This document shows, piece by piece, positions 1 to 5,499 of a stretch of DNA of 6,454 nt. The DNA is taken from NCBI GenBank assembly GCA_015655365.1, contig JAATFE010000191.1, forward strand, positions 1 to 6,454, read 5' to 3'. Numbering within the stretch: the stretch's first letter is position 1; each line of letters begins with the position of its first letter. Below the pieces are notes generated by a model. That model had not been told where the DNA came from and searched no databases. It saw nothing but the letters and a program-made list of their open reading frames with translations. Position numbers and translations under genes: made by a program. This stretch comes from Terriglobales bacterium (GTDB lineage Bacteria; Acidobacteriota; Terriglobia; Terriglobales; Acidobacteriaceae).

Positions 1-314
1 CGCATGCCGGCTTCCCCAAGGGCATCGGCGCAACCGTCGAGCAAGACCAGTCGCTCATGGTTCACCCGCTCTTCGGCTTCTTTGCCGAGCCTGCTTCCAC
101 CGTGATCCTGACCGCCCATCCCACCCAGGTGGATGCCATTGAAGAACTTGCCGACGAGTTCGGCTACTTTGCGATTCGCATCGGCTCGACTGGCGGCGAC
201 CGCCTTGAAATCAGCGTCTATCGCCAGCCGATGATCTCCGCTTCGCTGGAAAGCCTGCGCAAGCCGTGGGCCGATTCTCTTGAAGCTACCCTGCATGGCG
301 AGGTTTTGGCATGA
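1..314 (+). CDS. purL: Phosphoribosylformylglycinamidine synthase subunit PurL, C-terminal end (partial)
   Basis: The gene begins before the window; the frame is open from base 3 (the first two bases finish an earlier codon) to the TGA at 312-314, giving 103 residues. PurL catalyses the ATP- and glutamine-dependent conversion of FGAR to FGAM in de novo purine synthesis, in the cytoplasm. The fragment matches the end of the PurL C-terminal ATP-binding (AIRS-like) domain: a GIGATVEQDQSL stretch, a FFAEPASTVILTA strand in the usual position of the E/xP..ViL segment, a GSTGGDRLEI strand, and a closing S-L-x-x-L-x-x-x-W-x-x-x-L helix typical of PurL ends. Its stop overlaps the purF start by 4 nt (ATGA), so the two are probably one operon and translationally coupled. 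A stand-alone short protein starting at ATG 57 is unlikely because the homologous frame continues upstream. Confidence 0.88.
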   Translation, partial: HAGFPKGIGATVEQDQSLMVHPLFGFFAEPASTVILTAHPTQVDAIEELADEFGYFAIRIGSTGGDRLEISVYRQPMISASLESLRKPWADSLEATLHGEVLA

Positions 315-1864
315 GTCGGCGCCTCCTTTTCCAAGGCGTCGCGGGAGAAATCGACGCAACCAACGCCGTCCTAGCCGAGACTTCGGGTGCCCCATCCTTT
401 CGCGGTCTTTCTGGCGAAAGGGTGGGAAACCCATGCTCTCGACCGGTTGAAGACCCCAAGCTCCGCGAAGAGTGTGGCGTGGTCGCCATCCACGGCCACC
501 CGGACGCGGCCCGACAGGCCTATCTCGCCCTCTATGCCTTGCAGCATCGCGGCCAGGAGTCGGCGGGTATTGCCACGGCGGACGGCCAGCATCTAGCCAA
601 CATCAAGGGTATGGGGCTGGTCTCGGAGATCTTCACCGACGACGTGCTTTCCAAGCTTCCCGGCCAAATGGCTATCGGCCACACCCGCTACTCCACCACC
701 GGCGACTCGGCTCTGCTCAATGCCCAGCCTATCCGCGTGGACTCGGTCAAAGGTCTCATCGCCATCGCCCACAACGGCAATTTGGTGAACCTGGGCAATG
801 TGCGCTCGCGCCTGGAGCGCGACGGCGCCTACTTCCAGACCACCTCCGACTCCGAAATCATCGTCCAGCTCATCGCGCACTCGCACGCCGGCACGCTGGT
901 GGATGCGATTGCCGACTCGCTCCGTCAGGTCGAGGGCGCGTTTTCCATCGTGATGATGACGCGCGACCGCATTTTTGCCGCCCGCGATCCCCGAGGCTTC
1001 CGTCCGCTCTCCATGGGCCGGATCAAGAACGCAGACGGCCCCGACACCATCGTCTTCGCTTCCGAAACCTGCGCCTTCGACCTGCTTCGCGCCAAATACG
1101 AGCGCGACGTGCTACCCGGCGAACTGGTCATGGTTACCGAAGACGGCGTCACCAGCCGCCAGTACTCCAGCGGTACGCCACAATCGAGTTGCATCTTCGA
1201 GCATGTCTACTTCGCCCGCCCCGACAGCCGCATCTTTGGCCGCTGGGAGCAGGAAAGCCGCGACCAGATGGGCCGCCTGTTGGCCCGCGAGTCGGCCGTC
1301 CCCGCCGATGTGGTAGTTCCCGTTCCCGACTCAGGCGTTACCGCGGCGCTCGGTTACGCGGAACAGGCTGGCCTGCCGTTCCGTCTCGGCCTCATCCGCA
1401 ACCACTATGTAGGCCGCACCTTTATTGAGCCCGAGCAGCGCGTCCGCGACTTCGGCGTCCGCCTCAAGCTCAACCCGGTGCGCAATCTGCTCGAAGGCAA
1501 GCGCGTCATCCTCATCGACGACTCGATCATCCGCGGCACCACAAGCCGGAAGATCGTGCGCATGGTTCGCGGCGCTGGCGCAAAAGAAGTTCACTTGCGC
1601 ATCAGTTGCCCACCCACTATCTCGCCGTGTTTTTACGGAGTGGATACGCCGAGCAAGCGCGACCTGATCGCCGCCAATAAGTCGGTCGAAGAGATCCGGC
1701 AGTTCATTGAAGCAGATTCCCTGTCCTACTTATCCCTCGACGGTCTGCTGAACTGCTGCCAGGACGAGAAGAAGCAGGGCTACTGCACCGCCTGCTACAC
1801 CGGCAACTACCCCACCCAGTGGGTGGATGCCGGAGACATATTGCCCGCCGTCGCAACCGTCTAA
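311..1864 (+). CDS. purF: Amidophosphoribosyltransferase (glutamine PRPP amidotransferase)
   Basis: This enzyme makes 5-phosphoribosylamine from PRPP and glutamine, the first committed step of purine synthesis. The 517-aa product has an N-terminal Ntn-hydrolase glutaminase domain. Its nucleophile would be Cys55 after EE, exposed by removal of a pro-region. HTRYSTTG (124-131), HNGN (154-157) and TTSDSE (177-182) are glutamine-site motifs. The C-terminal phosphoribosyltransferase domain carries the PRPP motif VILIDDSIIRGTT (399-411). Cys294, Cys440, Cys492 and Cys495 match the 4Fe-4S ligand pattern of the B. subtilis-type enzyme, so it is probably an oxygen-sensitive Fe-S PurF. The ATG at 311 is chosen for its overlap with purL and a GAGG at 300-303, 7 nt upstream. 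The resulting 54-residue pro-region is long (B. subtilis has about 11), and residues 25-41 are encoded by a palindromic element. GTG 422 would leave 17 residues and is the only other plausible in-frame start. Confidence 0.95.
   Translation: MSRRLLFQGVAGEIDATNAVLAETSGAPSFRGLSGERVGNPCSRPVEDPKLREECGVVAIHGHPDAARQAYLALYALQHRGQESAGIATADGQHLANIKGMGLVSEIFTDDVLSKLPGQMAIGHTRYSTTGDSALLNAQPIRVDSVKGLIAIAHNGNLVNLGNVRSRLERDGAYFQTTSDSEIIVQLIAHSHAGTLVDAIADSLRQVEGAFSIVMMTRDRIFAARDPRGFRPLSMGRIKNADGPDTIVFASETCAFDLLRAKYERDVLPGELVMVTEDGVTSRQYSSGTPQSSCIFEHVYFARPDSRIFGRWEQESRDQMGRLLARESAVPADVVVPVPDSGVTAALGYAEQAGLPFRLGLIRNHYVGRTFIEPEQRVRDFGVRLKLNPVRNLLEGKRVILIDDSIIRGTTSRKIVRMVRGAGAKEVHLRISCPPTISPCFYGVDTPSKRDLIAANKSVEEIRQFIEADSLSYLSLDGLLNCCQDEKKQGYCTACYTGNYPTQWVDAGDILPAVATV
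385..432 (+). repeat. Palindromic element inside the purF pro-region
   Basis: A 13-bp stem pairs 391-403 (CCCATCCTTTCGC) with 414-426 (GCGAAAGGGTGGG) around a 10-nt loop. The only irregularity is one T-G pair, which is still paired in RNA. An outer GGGT (385-388) / ACCC (429-432) stem adds four pairs across a 2x2 internal loop. The element keeps the purF frame open and would encode residues 25-41, between the start and catalytic Cys55. GGGTGCCCC recurs at 1887-1895. I recognise this as the style of the dispersed intergenic palindromes of Acidobacteriota, from memory only. It could also reduce translation from ATG 311, because it lies just inside the reading frame. Confidence 0.8.
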
Positions 1865-1886
1865 AACCAATTCCGCTATAGAATTT

Positions 1887-1926
1887 GGGTGCCCCCAGGT
1901 TTCGATTTTGAGACCTGGGAGAGCAC
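1887..1926 (+). repeat. Second palindromic element, downstream of purF
   Basis: Starting 22 nt after the purF stop, CCCAGGTTT (1894-1902) pairs with AGACCTGGG (1911-1919), with one T-G wobble. One further C-G pair closes a 6-nt loop. GTGC (1889-1892) then pairs with GCAC (1923-1926) across a small internal loop. It shares GGGTGCCCC with the element at 385-432 and a CAGGT...ACCTGG core with the hairpin at 5301-5352. No T-run follows, so it is a poor intrinsic terminator as it stands, although it could stabilise the purLF mRNA end. The sequence supports the hairpin; membership of one repeat family with the other two copies is inference. Confidence 0.65.
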
Positions 1927-1958
1927 ACGTCTCCATTCCTCAACATCTTTGGCACAGC

Positions 1959-1987
1959 TTGACTCCTATGCGGCATTGCCGCATAAT
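1959..1987 (+). promoter_or_regulatory. Sigma-70 type promoter of the first TA module
   Basis: TTGACT (1959-1964) and CATAAT (1982-1987) are each one base from consensus and are separated by 17 bp. Transcription should start about 1994, only some 12 nt before the toxin ATG at 2006 and right at an in-frame GTG (1994). The toxin message would therefore have a very short leader or none. Confidence 0.72.
1967..1985 (+). promoter_or_regulatory. Candidate antitoxin operator in the TA-1 promoter spacer
   Basis: TATGCGGCATTGCCGCATA is a perfect 8-bp inverted repeat with a 3-nt centre. It fills the spacer between -35 and -10 and covers the first four bases of the -10. A dimeric HTH protein bound here would block RNA polymerase, which fits the usual autorepression of type II TA operons by their antitoxin. 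The binder is inferred to be the product of 2350-2652. Confidence 0.7.
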
Positions 1988-2005
1988 CTTTTCGTGAGCA
2001 TTCCC

Positions 2006-2353
2006 ATGCTGACGGTCGTCGAAACCAGCGCTTTTGCCCGCCGGGCAGAGAAGCTGCTTTCAGTCGAAGAACGCGAGGAATTGGTCTTTTATCTCGCGCT
2101 CCACCCGGAATCGGGAGATGAGATTCCCGGCACCGGCGGCGTGCGCAAGGTGCGGTTTGCGGCGAAGGGTAAAGGAAAATCCGGCGGCGTTCGGGTGATC
2201 TATTACTTCTTCGATGAGGAGAATCCACTCTACGCGATCTTTCTCTACGGCAAGAACGAACAGGCAAATCTAACACCGGAGCAAAAAAGAGAGGTCGCAG
2301 CATTTGCAGCCGTAATCAAATCGGCTGCAAGGGTGCGGAGGATCAAACCATGA
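2006..2353 (+). CDS. RelE/HigB-like toxin of a type II TA module
   Basis: The 115-aa product, taken from ATG 2006, resembles the RelE-like family (COG4737/PF06296 type): an N-terminal M-x-T-V-V-E-T strand, a helix RRAEKLLSVEEREELVFYLA (12-31), PGTGGVRKVRF (41-51), SGGVRVIYYFF (59-69) and YAIFLYGKNE (76-85). Members are typically mRNA-degrading toxins acting with the ribosome, held inactive by the antitoxin. The basic residues Arg47, Lys48, Arg63 and Lys83 are plausible RNA contacts; I cannot assign catalysis. No good Shine-Dalgarno precedes ATG 2006. GTG 1994 is possible as a leaderless start. GTG 1889 is rejected because it lies upstream of the promoter and inside a hairpin. The TGA overlaps the antitoxin ATG by 4 nt. 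Confidence 0.85.
   Translation: MLTVVETSAFARRAEKLLSVEEREELVFYLALHPESGDEIPGTGGVRKVRFAAKGKGKSGGVRVIYYFFDEENPLYAIFLYGKNEQANLTPEQKREVAAFAAVIKSAARVRRIKP
2337..2341 (+). promoter_or_regulatory. Ribosome binding site of the TA-1 antitoxin
   Basis: GGAGG lies 8 nt before ATG 2350, inside the end of the toxin gene. It is much stronger than anything before the toxin start. This would favour antitoxin production from the shared message, as expected when the toxin gene comes first. Confidence 0.7.
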
Positions 2354-2652
2354 AGCGGAAGAATGTTGCAGACGAACTTGTCGAGGCCATGCGCGAGGCT
2401 GCTGCAATCGCCCAAGGCGAGGCGGAGCCCGCTGCGGTGCATGAATTTCCGCTCCCGCTGGATGTGGATGTACGCGCCGTGCGGGCGAGTACCGGCCTCA
2501 GCCGTACGGAGTTTGCTCGCCGCTTTGCTCTCGACCCTCGCGCCCTGCAGGACTGGGAGCAAGGTCGCCGCCGTCCCGACCGCGCCGCGCGTGCCTACCT
2601 CACCGTCATTGCCCATCGTCCCGAAGCCGTAGTTGAGGCCTTGGCAAGCTAA
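2350..2652 (+). CDS. HTH antitoxin of HigA/NadS type, partner of the 2006-2353 toxin
   Basis: The 100-aa protein has an acidic, helical N-terminal arm (about 5-30), a linker HEFPLPLDVD (31-40), and an XRE/Cro-type helix-turn-helix at about 41-75. Within it, LSRTEFARRFALDPRALQDW (50-69) contains the two HTH helices, followed by the usual E-Q-G-R-R-R-P (70-76). The final helix ends P-E-A-V-V-E-A-L. This layout matches NadS/HigA-like antitoxins usually found just downstream of this toxin family. It should neutralise the toxin and repress the operon through the palindrome at 1967-1985. Start ATG 2350 is fixed by the ATGA overlap and the GGAGG at 2337. No clear terminator follows the stop. Confidence 0.86.
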   Translation: MKRKNVADELVEAMREAAAIAQGEAEPAAVHEFPLPLDVDVRAVRASTGLSRTEFARRFALDPRALQDWEQGRRRPDRAARAYLTVIAHRPEAVVEALAS

Positions 2653-2713
2653 TTCCTCCGCTGCACTCCCCGCCCGACAGACGACATCTGATCCTTATTC
2701 TCTGATCTCTCCC

Positions 2714-2729
2714 TGTGCCATCAGTCACA
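2714..2729 (+). promoter_or_regulatory. Possible CRP/FNR-family binding site
   Basis: TGTGC-CATCAG-TCACA differs by one base from the TGTGA-N6-TCACA consensus of CRP-like regulators. A weak -10 candidate, GATAGC (2751-2756), would put a start near 2763 and the site centre near -41.5, where such activators commonly sit. Both the -10 and the regulator are guesses; a chance match is quite possible. Confidence 0.3.
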
Positions 2730-2775
2730 GGACGTTAACACTCCGCGTGTGATAGCATCCGCTTCTTAGCAAAAG

Positions 2776-2827
2776 GCGTCTCGCGGATTCATACTCTATT
2801 CATCCGCGCGGCTCCCGCCCGAGACGC
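2776..2827 (+). other. Bulged hairpin in the EF-G upstream region
   Basis: An inner perfect 7-bp stem CGCGGAT (2782-2788) / ATCCGCG (2802-2808) is extended by GCGTCT (2776-2781) / AGACGC (2822-2827), with a 13-nt bulge at 2809-2821 on the 3' side. Thirteen pairs over 52 nt, GC-rich, could form in a transcript leader. It lies about 280 nt before the gene start and has no T-run, so it is not an ordinary terminator. I do not recognise it as a known riboswitch. Confidence 0.45.
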
Positions 2828-3093
2828 TTCCAACGATGGACGAGGAAGACGGCAGACCGGGATCTGTGGCCCTGCAATTCGGCCACGTTGACGCCCTCAC
2901 GGACGTCCGTGCGGCTTTCCTGCGCCCAGCCCAGCCTGCGCCAACAAGTTCTCGCATTGCGAGACTCCGCCACAACAACTTCACGCCCTTCTGCCCCCGC
3001 CGCAAACGCAACATTGTGGCCAGGATGGGACGCCCGTGTTTGAGGGAAATGGACCTTTTCCCGGAGCAGTTCTTTGCACGAACATGCACTCTC

Positions 3094-3099
3094 AAGGAG
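3094..3099 (+). promoter_or_regulatory. Ribosome binding site fixing the EF-G start
   Basis: AAGGAG lies 7 nt before ATG 3107. The frame is open to an earlier ATG at 3074, which lacks such a site and would add 11 residues unlike an EF-G N-terminus. The start is therefore placed at 3107. Confidence 0.85.
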
Positions 3100-3106
3100 A
3101 AACACA

Positions 3107-5254
3107 ATGAAAACGTACCAGGGAAGTGAGATCCGCAACGTAGCTGTAATGGGGCATGCACACAGCGGCAAAACCACCTTGATTGCCGCTCTGCTGCATG
3201 CCGCGAAAATGACCCCAACCCAGGGACGCGTCGCCGATGGCTCCGCCGTTACCGCTTATGACGAAGAAGAAGTAGCCCGCGGCGTCACCATGCAGAACGC
3301 CGTCGCCTTTGCCGAGTGGCAGGGCGCAAAAATCAATTTTGTCGACACTCCCGGATTTCACATGTTCAGCCACGAGGCCCGCGCGGCCCTGCTGCCGGTG
3401 GAGTCGGCGGTCATCCTGGTCAACGCGCAGAACGGTGTCGAAGCCATGACCGAGCGGGTGTGGAAGTTTGCCGAAGAGGCCAACGTCCCCCGCATCGTGC
3501 TCGTCAACCAGATGGACCACCCCAAGGCCGGCGGCGGCGGCGGCTTGAGCGCCCTGGTCGAGGACCTTGTCGATCGCTGGGGCCGTCAGTGCGTGCCCGT
3601 GCAGTTGCCCATCTCCGACGCCCAGGGATTCCACGGCGTGGTGGACCTGGTGACCATGGAGTCCTACTCCTACACCCCCAACGGCGATGGCCGCGGCAAG
3701 CTCGTGGAGCTACCCAACAGCCTGGCCGCCCAGGCCAAGGCCGCCCATGAGGCGCTGGTCGAGTTGGTGGCCGAGGGCAAAGACGAACTGATGGAGGAGT
3801 ACTTCGAAAAGGGCACCATCCCCCAGGAACATCTCATCGCCGCGCTGCACGAAGCCATTCGCGAAGACCGCATCTTCCCGGTGCTCTTCTCCAGCGGCTT
3901 GGCCAACATGGCCAACGACCACTTGCTGGACTTCATCAAGAACTATGCCCCCTCGCCCGTCGAGCGCGCCCCCATCGCTTTCCACGCTCCGGCGCTGGAG
4001 GCCGTGGCAACCAACGGCGACTCCGCAGTCGAGGCAGGGCTGGGCATTGGCTTCCGCAAGGTGGAAGACAGCGAGCCCGCGGGCCTGGTGGTTTTCAAGA
4101 CCATGACCGACCCCTTCAGCGGCCGCGTCACCTTCTTCAAGGTCATCAGTGGCATCGTCAAAAACGAAGCCACGCTGGAGAACTACACCCGCCGCACTCA
4201 GGAAAAGATGTCGCACCTCAGCGTGATGCAGGGCCGCAAGGGGATCGAGGTGCCCGAGCTGCACGCCGGCGACATCGGTGCCGTGGCCAAGCTCCGCGAC
4301 ACGCTCACCGGAGACACGCTGGGCGCCAAGGGCGGCGATATGCAGGTGGATATACCTCTGTTCCCCGAGCCGGCCATGACCTACGCCATCGAGCCCAAGA
4401 CCCGCGCCGACGAAGACAAGCTGGCCCCTGCCATCCATAAGCTCATGGAAGAGGACCGGCTGATCCGCTTCTATCGCGACCCCATGACCAACGAGTTCCT
4501 CATTGCCGGCGCCGGACAGCCGCACATTGAAACCATCGTCAGCCGGCTCAAAAAGCGCTATCACGCCGAAGTCACGCTCAAGGCCCCCAAGGTGCCCTAT
4601 CGCGAAACCATCCGTGCCAAGGCCGAGGCCCAGGGCCGCCACAAGAAGCAGACCGGCGGCCACGGCCAGTTCGGCGACTGCAAAATCCGCATGGAGCCAC
4701 TGCCCCGCGGCGGCGGCTTCGAGTTCGGCAACGAAGTTTTCGGCGGCGCCGTTCCCCGCAACTTCATTCCTGCCATCGAAAAGGGCATTGTGGAGTCGGC
4801 GGCGCGCGGCTATCTGGCCGGCTACCCGGTGGTGGACTTCAAGGCCACCGTTTACGACGGCAGCTACCACGACGTGGATTCCAACGAAATGTCGTTCAAG
4901 ATGGCTGGTCGCCTGGCCTTCCGCAAGTGCATGGAAGCCTGCAAGCCCTGCCTGCTGGAGCCGGTGATGAAGGTCGAAATCGAGGCCCCTGACGAGTTTG
5001 CCGGAGCCCTGATGGGCGACCTGAATGGTCGCCGCGGCCGCGTCGGCGGCATGGAGTCCAAGGGACGCACCACGGTCATCAACGCCCAGGTTCCCATGGC
5101 TGAAATGCTGACTTATGGCACCATCCTCACCTCCATGACTCAGGGTAAGGGCAGTTACCGCATGGAGATGGATCACTACGACATCGTTCCGCAGTTGGTG
5201 GCCGAAAAGATTTTGGCCAACGCCAAGCGGCCGGTGGAGGACGAGGAGGAGTAA
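3107..5254 (+). CDS. fusA: Elongation factor G paralogue (EF-G-2-like translational GTPase)
   Basis: The 715-aa protein has the full five-domain EF-G plan: G domain about 1-285, domain II about 315-410, III about 418-492, IV about 494-615, V about 616-700. EF-G moves tRNA and mRNA through the ribosome and helps recycle ribosomes. GTPase motifs are the P-loop GHAHSGKT (16-23), switch I RGVTM (58-62), switch II DTPGF (80-84), NQMD (134-137) and SSGL (262-265). Three differ from canonical EF-G: P-loop Asp is His19, the switch II catalytic His is Phe84 (a His follows at 85), and NKxD has Gln135. The domain IV tip is well kept: TGGHGQFGD (516-524) and DGSYHDVDS (584-592), with His588 matching the translocation-critical His. 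The P-loop style and isolation from ribosomal protein genes suggest an EF-G-2-type paralogue rather than the housekeeping copy. It lies alone between two TA modules. Confidence 0.92.
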   Translation: MKTYQGSEIRNVAVMGHAHSGKTTLIAALLHAAKMTPTQGRVADGSAVTAYDEEEVARGVTMQNAVAFAEWQGAKINFVDTPGFHMFSHEARAALLPVESAVILVNAQNGVEAMTERVWKFAEEANVPRIVLVNQMDHPKAGGGGGLSALVEDLVDRWGRQCVPVQLPISDAQGFHGVVDLVTMESYSYTPNGDGRGKLVELPNSLAAQAKAAHEALVELVAEGKDELMEEYFEKGTIPQEHLIAALHEAIREDRIFPVLFSSGLANMANDHLLDFIKNYAPSPVERAPIAFHAPALEAVATNGDSAVEAGLGIGFRKVEDSEPAGLVVFKTMTDPFSGRVTFFKVISGIVKNEATLENYTRRTQEKMSHLSVMQGRKGIEVPELHAGDIGAVAKLRDTLTGDTLGAKGGDMQVDIPLFPEPAMTYAIEPKTRADEDKLAPAIHKLMEEDRLIRFYRDPMTNEFLIAGAGQPHIETIVSRLKKRYHAEVTLKAPKVPYRETIRAKAEAQGRHKKQTGGHGQFGDCKIRMEPLPRGGGFEFGNEVFGGAVPRNFIPAIEKGIVESAARGYLAGYPVVDFKATVYDGSYHDVDSNEMSFKMAGRLAFRKCMEACKPCLLEPVMKVEIEAPDEFAGALMGDLNGRRGRVGGMESKGRTTVINAQVPMAEMLTYGTILTSMTQGKGSYRMEMDHYDIVPQLVAEKILANAKRPVEDEEE

Positions 5255-5300
5255 CCACCACCTGCGGTGGGGCCAACCGCTCGCTATCCGCTCGCACAGG

Positions 5301-5352
5301 GTTCGTGGTTTTCCAGGTCTCTCCTGCTTTCGGGACCTGGAAAACCTCGAAC
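5301..5352 (+). terminator. Long hairpin after the EF-G gene, possible terminator or repeat copy
   Basis: A perfect 13-bp stem, GGTTTTCCAGGTC (5307-5319) with GACCTGGAAAACC (5334-5346), has a 14-nt loop. It continues after one T-T mismatch as GTTCG (5301-5305) / CGAAC (5348-5352). It begins 46 nt after the EF-G stop. Some T-rich sequence follows (5358-5362) but no clean T-run, so intrinsic termination is plausible but not certain. The CCAGGT...ACCTGG core recalls the palindrome at 1894-1919, so it may instead be a dispersed repeat. Confidence 0.55.
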
Positions 5353-5386
5353 TTCAGTTTTCTTGCCTTGCGGTGAGGATCAAAAA

Positions 5387-5405
5387 ACTTAGCAAAATGC
5401 AAAGT
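5387..5405 (+). promoter_or_regulatory. Candidate upstream HigA operator (O1)
   Basis: ACTTAGCA-AAA-TGCAAAGT is an 8-3-8 imperfect palindrome with 7 of 8 positions paired. Its right half TGCAAAGT is identical to that of the palindrome at 5417-5435, exactly 30 bp away, about three helical turns. It lies just upstream of the proposed -35. Its role is inferred from position and similarity. Confidence 0.55.
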
Positions 5406-5410
5406 TTTCC

Positions 5411-5440
5411 TTGGCAACTTTTCATTTTGCAAAGTATTTT
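5411..5440 (+). promoter_or_regulatory. Candidate higBA promoter
   Basis: TTGGCA (5411-5416) and TATTTT (5435-5440) are separated by 18 bp. Transcription would start near 5447, leaving a leader of about 53 nt before the toxin ATG at 5500. The match is moderate, but its overlap with two related palindromes supports it. Confidence 0.55.
5417..5435 (+). promoter_or_regulatory. Candidate HigA operator in the higBA promoter spacer (O2)
   Basis: ACTTTTCA-TTT-TGCAAAGT is an 8-3-8 imperfect palindrome (7 of 8 pairs). It fills the spacer between -35 and -10 and touches the first -10 base. The same 19-bp geometry and placement occur in the other TA promoter (1967-1985). O1 and O2 together also form one larger inverted repeat, with arms 5382-5406 and 5416-5440 and three mismatches. 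This could be read as an AT-rich hairpin instead. Confidence 0.55.
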
Positions 5441-5499
5441 AGAGCTTAGCCACACTATCCCTCCGATTTTCCGGAGCAGCGCAATTCTGAAAGATCTTC

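Larger units (their letters stand above)
2653..3106 (+). other. 454-bp gap before the EF-G gene, with several inverted repeats
   Basis: I see no convincing gene here. It holds: CCTGTG/CACAGG (2712-2717/2726-2731) around a CRP-like TGTGC-N6-TCACA; an imperfect TAACAC/GTGTGA repeat (2736-2741/2747-2752); a bulged hairpin at 2776-2827; a 14-bp perfect palindrome CACGGACGTCCGTG (2898-2911); and TCTCGC-ATT-GCGAGA (2950-2964). A 97-codon open frame from ATG 2836 runs into the EF-G gene in another frame and has no recognisable domain or binding site, so it is not annotated. The gap probably carries the EF-G promoter and leader, but no clear -35/-10 pair stands out. Confidence 0.5.

Noticed and set aside
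472..1428. A 318-codon + strand frame inside purF
   Set aside because: It is Arg/Pro-rich shadow coding within a fully conserved PurF; no family resemblance.
1889..2005. A longer toxin start at GTG 1889
   Set aside because: It lies inside a palindrome and upstream of the near-consensus promoter, and the extra 39 residues do not resemble the toxin family's N-terminus.
3074..3106. ATG 3074 as the EF-G start
   Set aside because: AAGGAG sits 7 nt before ATG 3107, and the 11 extra residues are unlike any EF-G N-terminus I know.
2836..3129. A 97-codon open frame upstream of EF-G as a leader peptide or small gene
   Set aside because: It has no ribosome binding site or recognisable domain and overlaps the EF-G start in another frame; its composition looks like out-of-frame GC-rich DNA.
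3710..5176. A 488-codon open frame on the minus strand opposite the EF-G gene
   Set aside because: It is antisense to a clearly conserved gene and its protein is a low-complexity, His/Gly/Ala-rich shadow of high-GC codon use.
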